Below, piece by piece: positions 34,901-46,700 of a stretch of DNA of 64,000 bases (position 1 is its first letter; each line of letters begins with the position of its first letter). The notes under the pieces are model-generated. The model ran no database searches, was not told the DNA's origin, and worked only from the letters and a program-made list of their open reading frames with translations. The DNA lies in assembly GCA_016858145.1 (NCBI GenBank), contig JAEHOE010000155.1, positions 214,233-278,232 of the forward strand. The letters are read 5' to 3'. This stretch comes from Edaphochlamys debaryana. Its lineage: Eukaryota > Chlorophyta > Chlorophyceae > Chlamydomonadales. The position numbers and the translations under genes were made by a program.

Positions 34901-37900
34901 GGCCACAGCCACCGCCCGCAGCGGCGTCTGATCCCTGACCACCTCCCCCGGGCCCCACGCCCCCGCAGCCCGCGCAGCGAGGGGGGCGGCCTCGGCGGAG
35001 GGGGGTGCAGCTTGAGAGCAGCCTACGAGGAAGTGGAGTTGGAGGTGGAGGTGGAGATGGAGAAGAGGAGACGGCAGGCGAAAACTGCGGCGCACTTCCT
35101 CGCGCGGCGCGCTCCCTCCCACCAGCCCACACGTGCCCCGCCCCACCCCCACACCCGCCCCCGCCCCCCGCCACGCCCCGCCCTGCCCGCTGCAGCCCCG
35201 CCAAGGCACCTCACCTGGAGACGCGCCGCTGCCGCTGCGCTCCCGAGAAAGCGCCAGACCGAACGCCGCGGCCGCCGCGGCGGAGGCGGGCGTGCAGGCG
35301 CTCTCGTGGCCCCCCCCGTGGGTCCCCCCGTGGGCCCCCACGGCACAGGACCCAGATTCCAGGGACGTAGAGATGGTACCGCTGCGGGGTTGAGCAAGGG
35401 TGGAGCAAGCGTGCAACACAGGAACGGGGAGGGGGGGATAAGTAGAGGGGAGGTACGTCAGCTGCCGTGACGTGCAGTGTCGCTGCCGTGACGTGCAGTG
35501 TCGTGCCTGTGCGCCCTCAACCCGACACAGCAGCCCACCGCTCCCTTTGCCCTCAGGAGCCCTGACTGGGGCGCTGCCCCCGCCGTGCCCCCAGCCCCCA
35601 GGCGCCCTCACGTCTCCCTGGATGACTCCCGCAGGTACTTGGGTGCCGGCGAGGGCAGGGCGCTGGGGCCCGAGTCGGCAGGGGCCTGGGCCTGGCTGCG
35701 GGCCCAGCGCCGCCGCAGGAGCAGGCCCGCAATCGCCAGGACCACCAGCAGCAGGACCACGCCTGCACATGCGGTTGGTTGGTTGGTTGGTTGGTTGGTT
35801 GGGTTGTTAGTTGGTTGATTGCTGGAATGCGCGCCTGCTGCAGGCGGCGAAGGGCCCACGTGACAAGACCCCATGCGGGCCCACGTGCTCAGTCACGTGC
35901 CACACGCACCTCCCACGATGCAGCCCGCCAGCAGCCCCGCAGAGCCCGTGTGCCCGACGCCTCCGTCCGCAGCGGCGACCCCCAGCGGCAGCGACGGCTG
36001 CGGCTGCGGCGGGGGCGTGGCGGGCAGGTAGGCCCCCGCCAGGCCCCGCTCGTACATGATGATGCACCCCACAGGCCCGTGCGCATCCACACACGCCCTG
36101 ACGCAGGGGGCAGCGGGTTTAGGAGGAGGCGGGGGTCCGGGGGGTAGGCGAGTGGGGCGAAGCGGAGGGGAGGGGCCAATCGATTCCCCTTTAACGCAGT
36201 CGCGGCGGCCGGGGAGCCATACCGCATGTGCGCCCCGAGGGATTCGAGCCCCGAAGCAGGGAATGCAAGGCAAGAGAGTGCGCATAAAGCCCTTTTCCTG
36301 CCTTGGGGCACTCGGCAGCCACCCTTGTCCCGCCCCACCTGTCCACCACGACGGTGCACAGCACGGTCACGTTGAGGAGCTGGAAGTCGTAGTTTGTGGC
36401 CACGGGGTTTCCCGCCGCGTTCAGCTGCGCGCCCGCGATGCCCACGTCCCGGCAGTTGTAGCGGGCGGGCCTGCGTGTGTGTGGGTGGGGGGCGAGGGGG
36501 CAAGCGGGAGGTTGGGGTAGGTGTGAGCACGAGAGTTGTGGACCGGTGAGAAGGACGGTTAGGCACAGGCAGGGGAGAAGCGTCTGCTCGGGCGCTGGTG
36601 GCTGCTTGCTGCCCCTGTGCAGGAGCCCCTTTAGCGCCGGGCGCAATGCAGCCTTCCACGACCGCCCGCAAAGGCCACCACGGGAATGAGCAGTCGAGGA
36701 AGCCGTAACCCGATCGCAAGGTCCAACCGCCAGGCCCAACCGCCAGGCCGCCATCGCCCAACTGCCACCCGGCAACGCACCAGCAGCGCTGCAGGGGCGG
36801 CAGGGCGGGGTCATGCGCGCAGGTGCCCTGGTCCACGTGGCTGTCGTACGCCTGCTGGCCCGGCAGCAGCGGGGGCCGGGCCGCGGAGGCCACGTTCTGC
36901 TCCCATGCCTCCCATGGGAGGCAGAAGGCTGCGGGACAGGTGCGTGTGTGTGAAGGGCTGTGTGTCGGATGGTCACGGGCGCGTTCCGTGGTCATGGCCG
37001 GCCTCCAGCTACAGCCCACGTCCCTTCATGCGCCGATCCCCAAGGTGGCTCAAGGCAAAGCCGCTACAAAGCGAAGACCCCAAACAACGCTTCATAAGGG
37101 CACTTACGATTTATCACATTCATGTTTCGGCCCGACAGCAGGGCGCCCTTAGTCCCTTCGGGCGAGTATGTGAAGAGCGTGAGCGAGGGGGTCCGGAAGA
37201 AGCTCATTCGCTGGTATACGAATGAGTCGAGGATCACGCCCTCAAAAACGAACGTGGAGTTGTCAAGTATCTTCACCTGTGGGGCTCCGCAGGATGAGTG
37301 GGTGAAGGGATGGGAGTTGAGGCGGGGGGTTGGAAGGGCCGGGGTGGCGCAGGGGTGCACACACTCGTGAGCGGGGCCAACCCTCGGGGCCAGCCCCCCG
37401 GCAGTAGGGTACAAGAGCTCGGCTCGCAGGTGCCATACGTTCTGAAAACGCGGCTCTTGGCGTGTGGACTTCGCGCCATGCCAGCAGTGGGTGCCCCCTG
37501 CAGGCCGGCGCGCGGCTGCGCCCGCCCCCCCCCCCCCCCCTGCCCTGCCTGCTGCCCACGGCCTTCGCCCGGGGCCGTCCCCCTTCGTTCCTTGCTTACC
37601 GCCGGTGTTGTGGTCATGCGGACTATGGGCGGCCCGCTGGGGAGCCCGGGGTCTCCGCGGATAGTCATCGTACGCCCAGCGGGAAACGTGAGTGGAAGGG
37701 CAATGCCCGCCCAGTCGGCATCGGTCAGGTTGACCTGCAAGGGATGGGGGGGGGGAAGGGAGGGGGGGGGGGGGGGAAGGGAGGGAGCTGGGGAAGGACG
37801 GACTGGGGACAAGCGTCGGTGGGGTTCGCCTCACCTCGGGCGCGCTGAGCTCTATCACCCGTGTGCCTCCTGTTACCGCCTCGGTCAGAGCCAGAGCCAG

Positions 37901-38005
37901 CTCGCGGCCGCTGGCGACGCGAGCGGTCACCGATTCACCATGCTCGGCCGCGCCGAGCGAGGCGGAGGCTGCGATATACACAGCCACGAGCAGAAGCTGA
38001 ACCAT
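31956..38005 (-). CDS. Receptor-like TKL protein kinase, copy 2 (single-pass membrane)
   Basis: Inverted paralogue of the kinase at 22959-28603 with the same exon plan plus one extra intron (19 coding exons). Exons 1-3 are 37835-38005, 37600-37734 and 37108-37276; the last is 31956-32108. Seen: signal peptide (LLLVAVYIAASASLGAAEHG), ectodomain with VIELSAPE...VNLTDADW and LDNSTFVFEGV, the same VVLLLVVLAIAGLLL helix, then GKGAFGRVYEGW, VAVK, HRDLKPANVLI, DFGLSR, PAYMSP microexon, and DVYAFGVLLWEML. The kinase half differs from copy 1 by very few residues; the ectodomain differs often, for example at its start, at EQNVASAARPP, and by a short insertion before the membrane helix. The last exon reads 27 residues past the copy 1 stop region, giving a different tail. 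No stop or frameshift is seen, so both copies look functional. Exon 1 ends 100 bases before exon 2 where copy 1 is continuous. Confidence 0.86.
37735..37834 (-). other. Copy-specific 100-base intron in receptor-kinase copy 2
   Basis: On the minus strand the exon ends CCCGAG, the intron starts GTGAGG and ends CCCTTGCAG, and the exon resumes GTCAACCTGACC. Copy 1 has uninterrupted GAGGTGAACCTGACC at the same codons. The intron is rich in long C runs, like other introns here. Confidence 0.85.
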
Positions 38006-39577
38006 GATAGGCTGAGGTCACATTGCCTCGTAAAGTGTGCCGGGCGAGATAATTGATGGCACACCACGCGCCCTGCTCTCTGGTGTGACAGCTCTACCCA
38101 TGCTTCTAATGCAGTTTTCTACAGAGTGGCCGAGCCGAGCTATAGGAGTCGCGCCGGATTGAAGCGACCGAGCGTTCCGCGTACGTTATACACACCAGCT
38201 AAGAAGCTCGAGTGCGTTGCGCAATGAGTACGCTTGCAGCTCGGTGCGCTGCAGCCGAATATGTTTGACCTGTTGAGGCGCCAAGGCCGCATCGATTCCC
38301 CATCAACCGCCGTGCTTGTCTCGTCCCCCCCCGACCCCAGTGCCCTTCCCCGCTGCACGTGTGGAAGCGCGCGCCTTGCGCCCTTACACTCTGCCCCAGC
38401 CTCAAGGTGTTCGGGGGCCGAGGTTTCTGTACGCCGAGCGAGGAGGGGGGTTGTGCTTTCAGGGGCAAGTGGGACAGCAGGCTTCCTTGGTTTAAAGCCA
38501 TGGCATTATGGCATACCCGCTGCAGCCTGCCCGCGCTCAGCTGCCTCGAAGATGGATGGCACACGCACCCCTTGTCGCATAGACGGCTACGCTTCTCAGG
38601 TAGTTTGCATCGGCCTACGAAATGCAATGCCACGACTCCGTGGCAGTCCCGGCTCTTCTGTAGGCTCGACGCCCCTCAAAAGTGCAGACGTTTTTGCACT
38701 TCGGGGGGTATTATGGGCTGCAAGTGCTCACCGCCCCCAACCCCCTGCCCGGGGGGCGGCAGGTGAGACACGGTAAGAGAAATGTCGACATTCTGGGTTG
38801 CAATGTGTGGCCGTGTGCTAACTGTAACTGCAGCAAAGCTTGACGGAGCGACTGCAGCTTGTGGCCCCCCCGCGCATTGCCCACCGCAGCGTCTCTGACT
38901 CAGGCCACGCCGTAACCCCCTCCACCCGAGGTGCAATCGAAATATCGAATGGACCGGGCTCGGAACCTGTATGGCTGTATCGTGGCACTATGCAGCACTA
39001 CAATAGTGCTGCTTTCTGGCACCTCATGGCGGTGGGGGCTTGTGCCATTCCCCAGCTTGCATCAAATCAGTCGACGCATCTCGCCTGCGCCCAGTCCTTC
39101 CGTTGAGAGGACGTGTGGACACAAGCGCCTACCGCCTGGCTTGTGCTGGTGTACCGGTACTGCGCACCACACGGGATGGCACACACGCACACGATACACC
39201 CCCACGGCCGTTATTTTTGCCCCTTGCCCCCTGCGTCCACACCCGTACGTACCGAGTGCCACGTCCGTGTCCACGCGACCGCGTTGCCGTACAGTGCCGT
39301 ACCGCACCGTGCCCACCGTATGTATGCCACCTGTGGCCGGCACGCCGCACCCCCGCAAGTGCCAGTCGACCGCTTCAATCCGCGCACGCCCATGGCCTTC
39401 CTCGGGTCATCCCGTCAGTCTGCGAACCACCTCCTGAATCCAAGTCTCCACGCACCCGAGCGCACGCACCCTTCGAGGCCACCTCCGCACCTCGCCTTCC
39501 CGCACACACCTTACCTCCTACCTCCCACGCACAGCCCTTTCCCTGTCCTCCCACATCAGCCACACCCTCACAGCCCC
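38006..39577. other. Intergenic region between kinase copy 2 and the 25-exon gene
   Basis: The first 550 bases are the outer inverted-duplication flank and presumed promoter of kinase copy 2. The rest (38560-39577) should include the 3' UTR of the leftward gene that stops at 39578. Many CGTAC/GTACGG strings occur around 39150-39320. Short ORFs here have no recognisable motif. Confidence 0.55.
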
Positions 39578-40763
39578 TCACAGCGGCGTGGGCCCCTCGA
39601 ACCGCACCACCCGCACCCCTACCTCGCACGCCTCCCCCTGCGCCGCGGCCCGCGCCCTCAGATCCTGGATCCACTCCTCCACGAACCGGGCCATGTCGGG
39701 GTGATCCCGGCTGGTGTCGCCGAACGGATCGTAGTACAGCCCAGATCCGTCGTACGTGTATCCGTCGGGGAGCGGATCCCATGCGCGCGCGGCGCGGATC
39801 GCGGTTCGCTGCTGCGGCGTGAGGTCCTTGGCGGAGGCAGGGACGGGGCCCGGTGGGGCGGAGGCGGGGGAGGGGGAGGGGGAGGCGGCGGCGCAGCGGG
39901 CGAGCAGGGCACGCAGGGCGGGCTCCGCGAGGGCGGGGCGGGTGCCGATGAGCAGGAGCTCCCCCCCGGGTCCGTCCTGGGGCGGGAGCCAGGGGGCGCC
40001 TGGGGGGTGGGAGGGAGAGTTGGGATGGGGTGGGTGGATGGGGGGGCGGGCGGGAGAAAACGTGAGAGGAAGGTGAAAGCTGAGCTGCCGGGGCCTGTAA
40101 GGGTGCAATGCAGCGGGAACCAGGCACGTGGGGGCTATGCCAGCTGCCGCCGCCCTCCCAGCCCCGCCCGCTCCCTCGCCGCACCTGCCACCACCGAAGC
40201 CTCCGCGAGCGCCCACTCCCGCGCCCGCACCGCCGCCGCCCGAGTGCCCACCACCTCCACCACCCTCGCCGCCGCGCTGCCTCCGAGGCCGCCGCCGGCC
40301 GCCCCCGCCGCCGCCCCCGGCAGGCGCAGGCACCCGGTGACTGCTGCGAGGGCGGCGGGCGCCCCCGCTCCCCCCTGGGCTGGGTCGGCCAGGGGCAGGC
40401 GCGGGGGGGCGTCGGGGTCAGAGGGGAGCCCCAGCGCCCGCAGCTCCTCCCTGCAGGGGGGAGGGATGGGGAGGGGTATCTGTTTATGGGCCGGGAGCGC
40501 AAGGAAGGCGCGGGTCCCAGGGCCTAGACAGCAGCCGTTGGCAGGCACCGTCTACTCGGCTGTCCAACCCGGTAAGACGGCCTTTCCCCTCCATTTCTGG
40601 ACCCCAAAACGCACTTGAGCTTGGCCAGGTCCAGGGCTCCCTCTACCGCCACACGCACTCCCGCCAGAGGCCCCAGCAGGCCACCGCCGGGGCCGCCCAG
40701 GCGCCCACCGCCGCCGGGCGCCGCCGCCGCCGCCGCCTCCAGCGGGGCCCAGCCCCGCCGCGC

Positions 40764-40794
<31 letters not shown>

Positions 40795-43700
40795 GCCCGG
40801 TCCTGGGGGCGGGGCAGGAGCTCCTCCCGGGCCCGAGCCAGCTGCTGCCGGCCCGAGCGGACCTGGGGGGTTGGGAAGGGGAGAGAGGGGCCGGGGAGGA
40901 GGCAGGGGAGGTGTGGGGGAGAGAGGCAGGGGAGGAGGCAAGGGTTCGGAGACGACGCCTTCGACCTGCGACGCGACCGGTGCGGGGGCGGTCATTGGCG
41001 CACCCTCCGCTGGGGTGCCCCGCACCGTCCTCCGCCCTCCCCATCTGTTGCTGCTTTGTGGCGGGTGTTGCTACGTCCTGGCGAGGCGACGTGATCCCGC
41101 CCAGCAGCAAACGCCTTCTCCCCTTCCCTCCCCCTCCGGCCCTGCCTCTGCCCGGTGCACACCTGGGGGACGCCCGGAAGGCGCTCGGACGCGAGGGAGG
41201 CCAGGGGGGCAACCTGCGGGGGAGGGACAGAAAGGGAGCCAAATCGGGGCACGGGGGGAGAAAGCGTCACGGGCAGATGTATCGAGGGCATTCGATGCGC
41301 GGCTGGCCCACATACTCGTCACACCAGCCTCCCACTATCTGCTCCCCCTCCCCCCCTCCCTCACCTTGTTCGCCTCCCCGCCCAACACCACACAGTCGAC
41401 CCAGCCAGGGGCCAGCAGCCCCAGAAGACCGGGAGCCGCCGCGCCCCGCGCCGCCTCCTCCGTCGCCGCCTCCGCCGCCACCGCCGCCACCACGCCCGTC
41501 AACCACCAACCGCCGCCGTAGCTGCCGCCGGCGGCGGGCGGTTGGCCGTTGGCGCCGTAGCCGGCCGCCGCCGCCAGCATGTTGATCTGGTCCGGCAGCC
41601 CGACGTACGAGGCGGTTGCGATCACGAGGTGGCGGTTGGTCGTACCTGCCGTACGCGGGCGGTTGGCCCAGGCCGAGGCGGCGGCCTGCAGTGCGGCGGC
41701 GAAGTCCTCCCGCGCGAGGGCCCCCGCGGAGGCCGGGAGCAGGGCCACCTGACAAGGGGGGGGAGGCGGAAAGTCAAGTCAGCGACAACCCCAGGACGCG
41801 GGGACAGAAGGGACAGAGGCATCGATCACGCACACAAGATTGCATGCTTCACCGTATTGCACCCAGTTCCACCGTATTCCACCCAGTTGCCAGAATGCAC
41901 CCCACCACCCCCCGCCCTGCCCCGCTCCACCCCGTTCCAAAGACACTATGAACCACATCCCTGAATGAAACCCACACACGGCCTCTCACAATACCACCCC
42001 TTTTCCACCAGCCCTCCCCCGCCCCCCCCACCGCACCTGCGCCTCCGGCCCCAGCATTCCCGCCACCGCCGCCGCCACCCCCGGCGCCTCGCCCCCCGGC
42101 TGACCAGCCACCAGCACCACCCCGCAGCCCCCGGGGCCGGGGCCGCCCGCGAGTGACGAAGCGGTGGCGGCGGTGTGGGCGGCGGAGGGCGGGGGGTGCA
42201 GGAGCAGGGCCTCGGCGGCCGCGAACTCGGTGGCTGCCAGGGGGCCCAGCAGCTGGGTGGGGGTGGGTGGGTGGAGGTGGGGGTAGTGTTAGTGGGGGTT
42301 GGGGTTGGGGCTTGGGTGGGCAGCAGACTGGATGGCAGGAGCGGGGGACACGGGCGAGGGGTGCAGGTGTGGGGGAGGGGTGCATGCAGATGCCCGCACA
42401 CCGGTGGCCGGCGGTGGTGCGCGGGCTGTGCTCAGTCGTGGGCATGCAGCGGGCAGCCAGCGGAGTCGAACGCGCTCGGCGCGTACCCTCCCTCCTCTTC
42501 CGGGCTCCGACCGCCGATCCCAGTCAGCGACACGCCCCTCCCTTCCTCCCCCCCCCACCTCTGCTGCGTCCAGTGCCTCCAGCGCCGCCTCCACAAGGGG
42601 GTCGGGGGCGGCCAGGCCGGGCCAGGCCTTGGGGGCGCCGGCGGCGGCGGAGGACTGCGGGGGGAGGGGGTGGGGGTAGGGGTAGGGGTAGGGGTAGGGG
42701 TGAGGGTGGGGTTGGGTGGGGGGTGAATCGGGTCGGTTGGATGCGGTTGGGATGAGCGTAACCGATCTCCAACAACTCGCCTCCCACCGCGCCCTACGAC
42801 CAAAACAGACTATTGATTCTCTCGCTCCCAGCTCTCCTGGCCCCCACGCCGCCCTCTTCCCCTCCCGCACCGGCCCCCCACCTGCACCGCGAAGGCGTGC
42901 GCTGCGTACAGCCCCGGCCCCCCCTGCGCAAAGGGGTTGGCCGCGCCCATGTCCTTCAGGTAGCTGGCGCCGCCCCCCTGGGGGGCCCCCGCGGCGGCGG
43001 CGGAGGCGGCCTCCCGCAGCGTCTGCTGCCAGGCGGGGAGCACGGCGGTGATGAGGGAGCGGCGGGCGCCCTGCACGGTCGGGGGGAGTTGGGGGGATTT
43101 TGGGGGGTTGAAGGTGACAAATTGAAGGTTTCGGGGGAACGGCGGGCGCCTTCCGGTTGAGGGGCAGAGTTGCGTGCTGGGGGTTCGGTGGAAGGGGCAC
43201 GCTGTTGGCGGGGAGCTTCGTGTGGGTGGTAGAGTTCGAGTCACCCTCCTCCCAGGCACGCTCTTTGCGACCGCTTGGCAGCAGCGACTCGTCAATCAAT
43301 CCAGGGCACGCCCAACATGGGCTTACGAGGCCGTGCTGACCCTGCCCAGAATCTATTGGGTCGGAGGCCTAGTTCGTGAGGATCGGAGCTCTAACGCTAA
43401 ACAGGAATCACGCGCAGCCCCCAACACACAAGCAAGGCCCCCTTCCTCTTTGAAGATACGCACCGGTGACACCGGAGCCGAGCGCGAGGGCGAGGTGGAT
43501 CCCTTCCCCCAACCCTCCGCACAACAGCCAGAGAAACAACGGCACAGCCCCACCCCATGCGAGCCCCCCCCTCACCGGTGACACCGGAGCCGAGCGCGAG
43601 GGCGAGGTGGATCCCTTCCCCCAACCCTCCGCACAACAGCCAGAGAAACAACGGCACAGCCCCACCCCATGCGAGCCCCCCCCTCACAGGTGACATGGAG

Positions 43701-46700
43701 CCGAGGGCGAGGGCGAGGTGGGGGTTGGTGGTGAGGTGGCAGGCGGGGGCCAGGCCGCAGGCGGGGTCGGAGCCGCGGAACACCAGCGCCTCGCCCAGGC
43801 CCCCGCCAGTGGTGCCCGAGGGGGGGCCGGAGGGGGAGGGGGCGTCGAAGGGCGCGGCGGCCCCCGAGGAGGCGGAGGAGGGGGACTCGGGCTCGGAGGA
43901 GCCGCTGCCGCTGCGGGCTGCGGGGTCGGAGGGGGGTGGGGTAAGAAGGGAGGCGCTCGAAAAAAGGCGCTTGCATCCGCGGCTTTGCAGTTCGCTCCCC
44001 CTTCCCCCAGCCCCAGCCCCTCCCTCCCCAAGCCTGACTCACCGCTGGAGGCCCGGGGGTAGGGGTGGGCGTGGGGGTGGGGCGCTAGCTGTTGGAAGGT
44101 GAGCGCCTCGAGCCTTGGGGGATGGGGTGGGGGTGGGGTGGGGGGCAAAAATGGAGAGAGAGTAAGAGAGAAGGGAAGGTAGCAAGAGGGAGGGTGAGGC
44201 CTCCCCTTGTGCAACGTCACCCACAACGGCACGCTGCCGCGCCCTTGGCCCCTCCTCCCTCGACACTCTGCCCCCACCAGCCTCACAGCCCAGCCCCGGC
44301 CAGCGCTCACCCCGGCCCCCTCAGGTCCAGCGTCCACACCGCCCGGCTGACCCCCTCCACGAAGACCAGTCCGCAGGCGGCGGCGTAGAGCGAGCCGGAG
44401 AGGGCGGGGCAGGCGGGCGCGCCTGGGGGGGGGGGGGGTGAGGTGGGGCAGGGGGAGGGAGGGAGTAAATTTGGGGGCTGGTGGGGGTGAGGAGTGGGGG
44501 GCGCAGCGCGGGAAGGGGCAGGGACAGGAGCAGGCCGGATTGGGCCGGGCTGCAGGCAGCTTGCCCGTCGCTTCGCCCCCTTCACTTCTGTCCGCGTACC
44601 CAGTGGCGCGACTCAAGCCCCCCCCCACCCCCCCACCCCACCCGTACAGCGCCCAGCAACCCTCACCACCCCTGTCCCCATCCCAAATCCTCCCCACCCC
44701 GCCCCCATCATCCCCGTGGCCCTACCCGTCAGCAGGACGCAGTCATCGCCGCCCCCCACGCTCAGCAGCCGGCCCAGGGCCTCGGCGGGGGGAGGGCGGG
44801 CGGGGGCCTCGGGGGCGGCGGGGGCCTTGGCGGCGGCGGTTGGGGAATCGCCCTCCTCCTCCTCGTCCTCCTGGGATGCGGAAGAGGGGGGTGGGTGCGG
44901 GAAAGAAGGGGAGGAGGAAAGGGAGTCAACTCTTGACCGACAGCATGGACGTAATCCTGGAAGGGGATCTCGTGGAGCAACACCTCGAGTGGAGAAGAGT
45001 CCCCCCCGCCCCCTTCCAGCCCTGCAGAACGCACCCCGCCCCCCACCTCGTCCTCCCCGCCGCCCGGGCCCCTCAGCGCCCGCAGCCGCGCCGCCTGCGC
45101 CTCCGCCGCCGCCGCCGCGGCCGCCCCCGCGCGCCGCTCCGCGTCCCGCACCGTCGCGCGACCGGACTGGAGCCGTGCGGGCTGGGAGCCTGCGAGGGGA
45201 GGGGGGGATGTTTGAAGCTGATAAGCGGGAGAGCATCGAATCGTTAGTGGGGGAGGGGGGGAGGGGGGGAGGGGGGGAGGGGGGGAGGGGGAGGCGCAGT
45301 GAAGGGGGAGCGAAGGGGTGGGTGGGTAGGAAGGGAGGGCTGAGGTTTATTTCGACACCGGCAGTCACCAGGTCTTCACGCCCCACACTGCCACACCCCG
45401 CGCTCCTCCTGCTGCACCGGTACTCGTGGTTGATCACCGCCCCCCCCTCCCTCACAGCACACTCCCCTGGCCTACAACAGCAGGCCTCCCCCCCCCCCGT
45501 CTCCCCCCAGCTTCTTCCCCCCCCGTCATGATTCCGCCCCATGCTCCTTCAATCTACTACACCCTCCGCACCCCCCCCCCCCCCGCACCTACCCGCTCCC
45601 CCCGCCACGCGGGCAAGGCTCTTGAGCGCCCTCCCGTCCAGCCCCTCCTCCGCACCGCCCACGGGCACAGCCCGCAGCACCGGCACCCCCTCCGTCAGCA
45701 CCAGCAGCCGCCAGCCGCCGTTAGCGCCGCCGCCAGCAGCGCCGCCGTTGGCTCCGGAACGTCCGACACTGGCGGCGCCGTTGGCGGCGGCGTGCGGTGC
45801 GTGCGGCGCGTGGGGGCCGTGCGGTGCGGGGGGTAGGGGGGTTATGTCCAGGAAGGTGTCGGCGTAGACCAGTCCGCCCAGGGGCCGGCCCGAGGGGGCG
45901 GCCATGTCGGGCAGGAAGAGGCGCAGGACCTGGGTGGGGGGGGAAACGCAGGGATGGGTTGATCGTGAAGGCTGCGGCCCAAACCTGCAGACATCGCCCC
46001 GGCCACTGCACTCCCCCTCACCCCCCTCATCTCTATCCTCCCCATGCGTCCCCGCCCTCCTCCCCCTCCGTTGTTGCCTCCTCCCCCTCCCTTCCCACCC
46101 CCCCCTTGCGCACCTTGAGCTGGCGGCTGCCCTTGACGGCGGGGGCGGTCACGTGGTTGGCGTGGTCGATCTGGGGGGGGGGAAGGGGTTGAAGAGTCGG
46201 GGTAGGGAATTAGCCCAATTGCCTGGGTTTTTACCCCTCTGCTTTGGCCCAACCCCAAGGCCCAACCCCGAGACGCGAACCAGCCATCCCCCACACGCCG
46301 CTGCTCAGCCCCTCACCGCAAAGCCCTCCCTCCTCGCCCCCCCCCCTCCCCCCACTTGTAGTTCCCCCCCCCCCCCCACCACTCCCCCACCTGCAGCAGG
46401 GACATGCGCAGGCGCCGCGCTAGCTCCCCGCCGCCCCCCGGCCCCGCCCCCGCTGCCCCCATGGCCTCGGCGCGCGCCGCCAGCACCTCGGCGGCCCGGG
46501 CCTTGGTGGAGGCGGGGGTGGCGGTGTCGACCTGGGGGTGGGGAGGGGTGGGGGAAGGGGGGAGGAGGGGGGCGTGTTTGGGGAGGGCGTGCTTGAAAAA
46601 GGGCTGGGGCCAGGAGGGGCTATCATTGACCGACCCTGCTTCCCACCAGCCCCGGGCCCGCCTATTGGGTCCCCTGTAGTGAAGCCCACCTACCCTCACG

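Larger units (their letters stand above)
31780..38560 (-). repeat. Right arm of the large inverted duplication
   Basis: Reverse-complement counterpart of 21355-28870; carries receptor-kinase copy 2 and its promoter-side flank. The nearly identical core is about 32030-35930. Confidence 0.85.
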
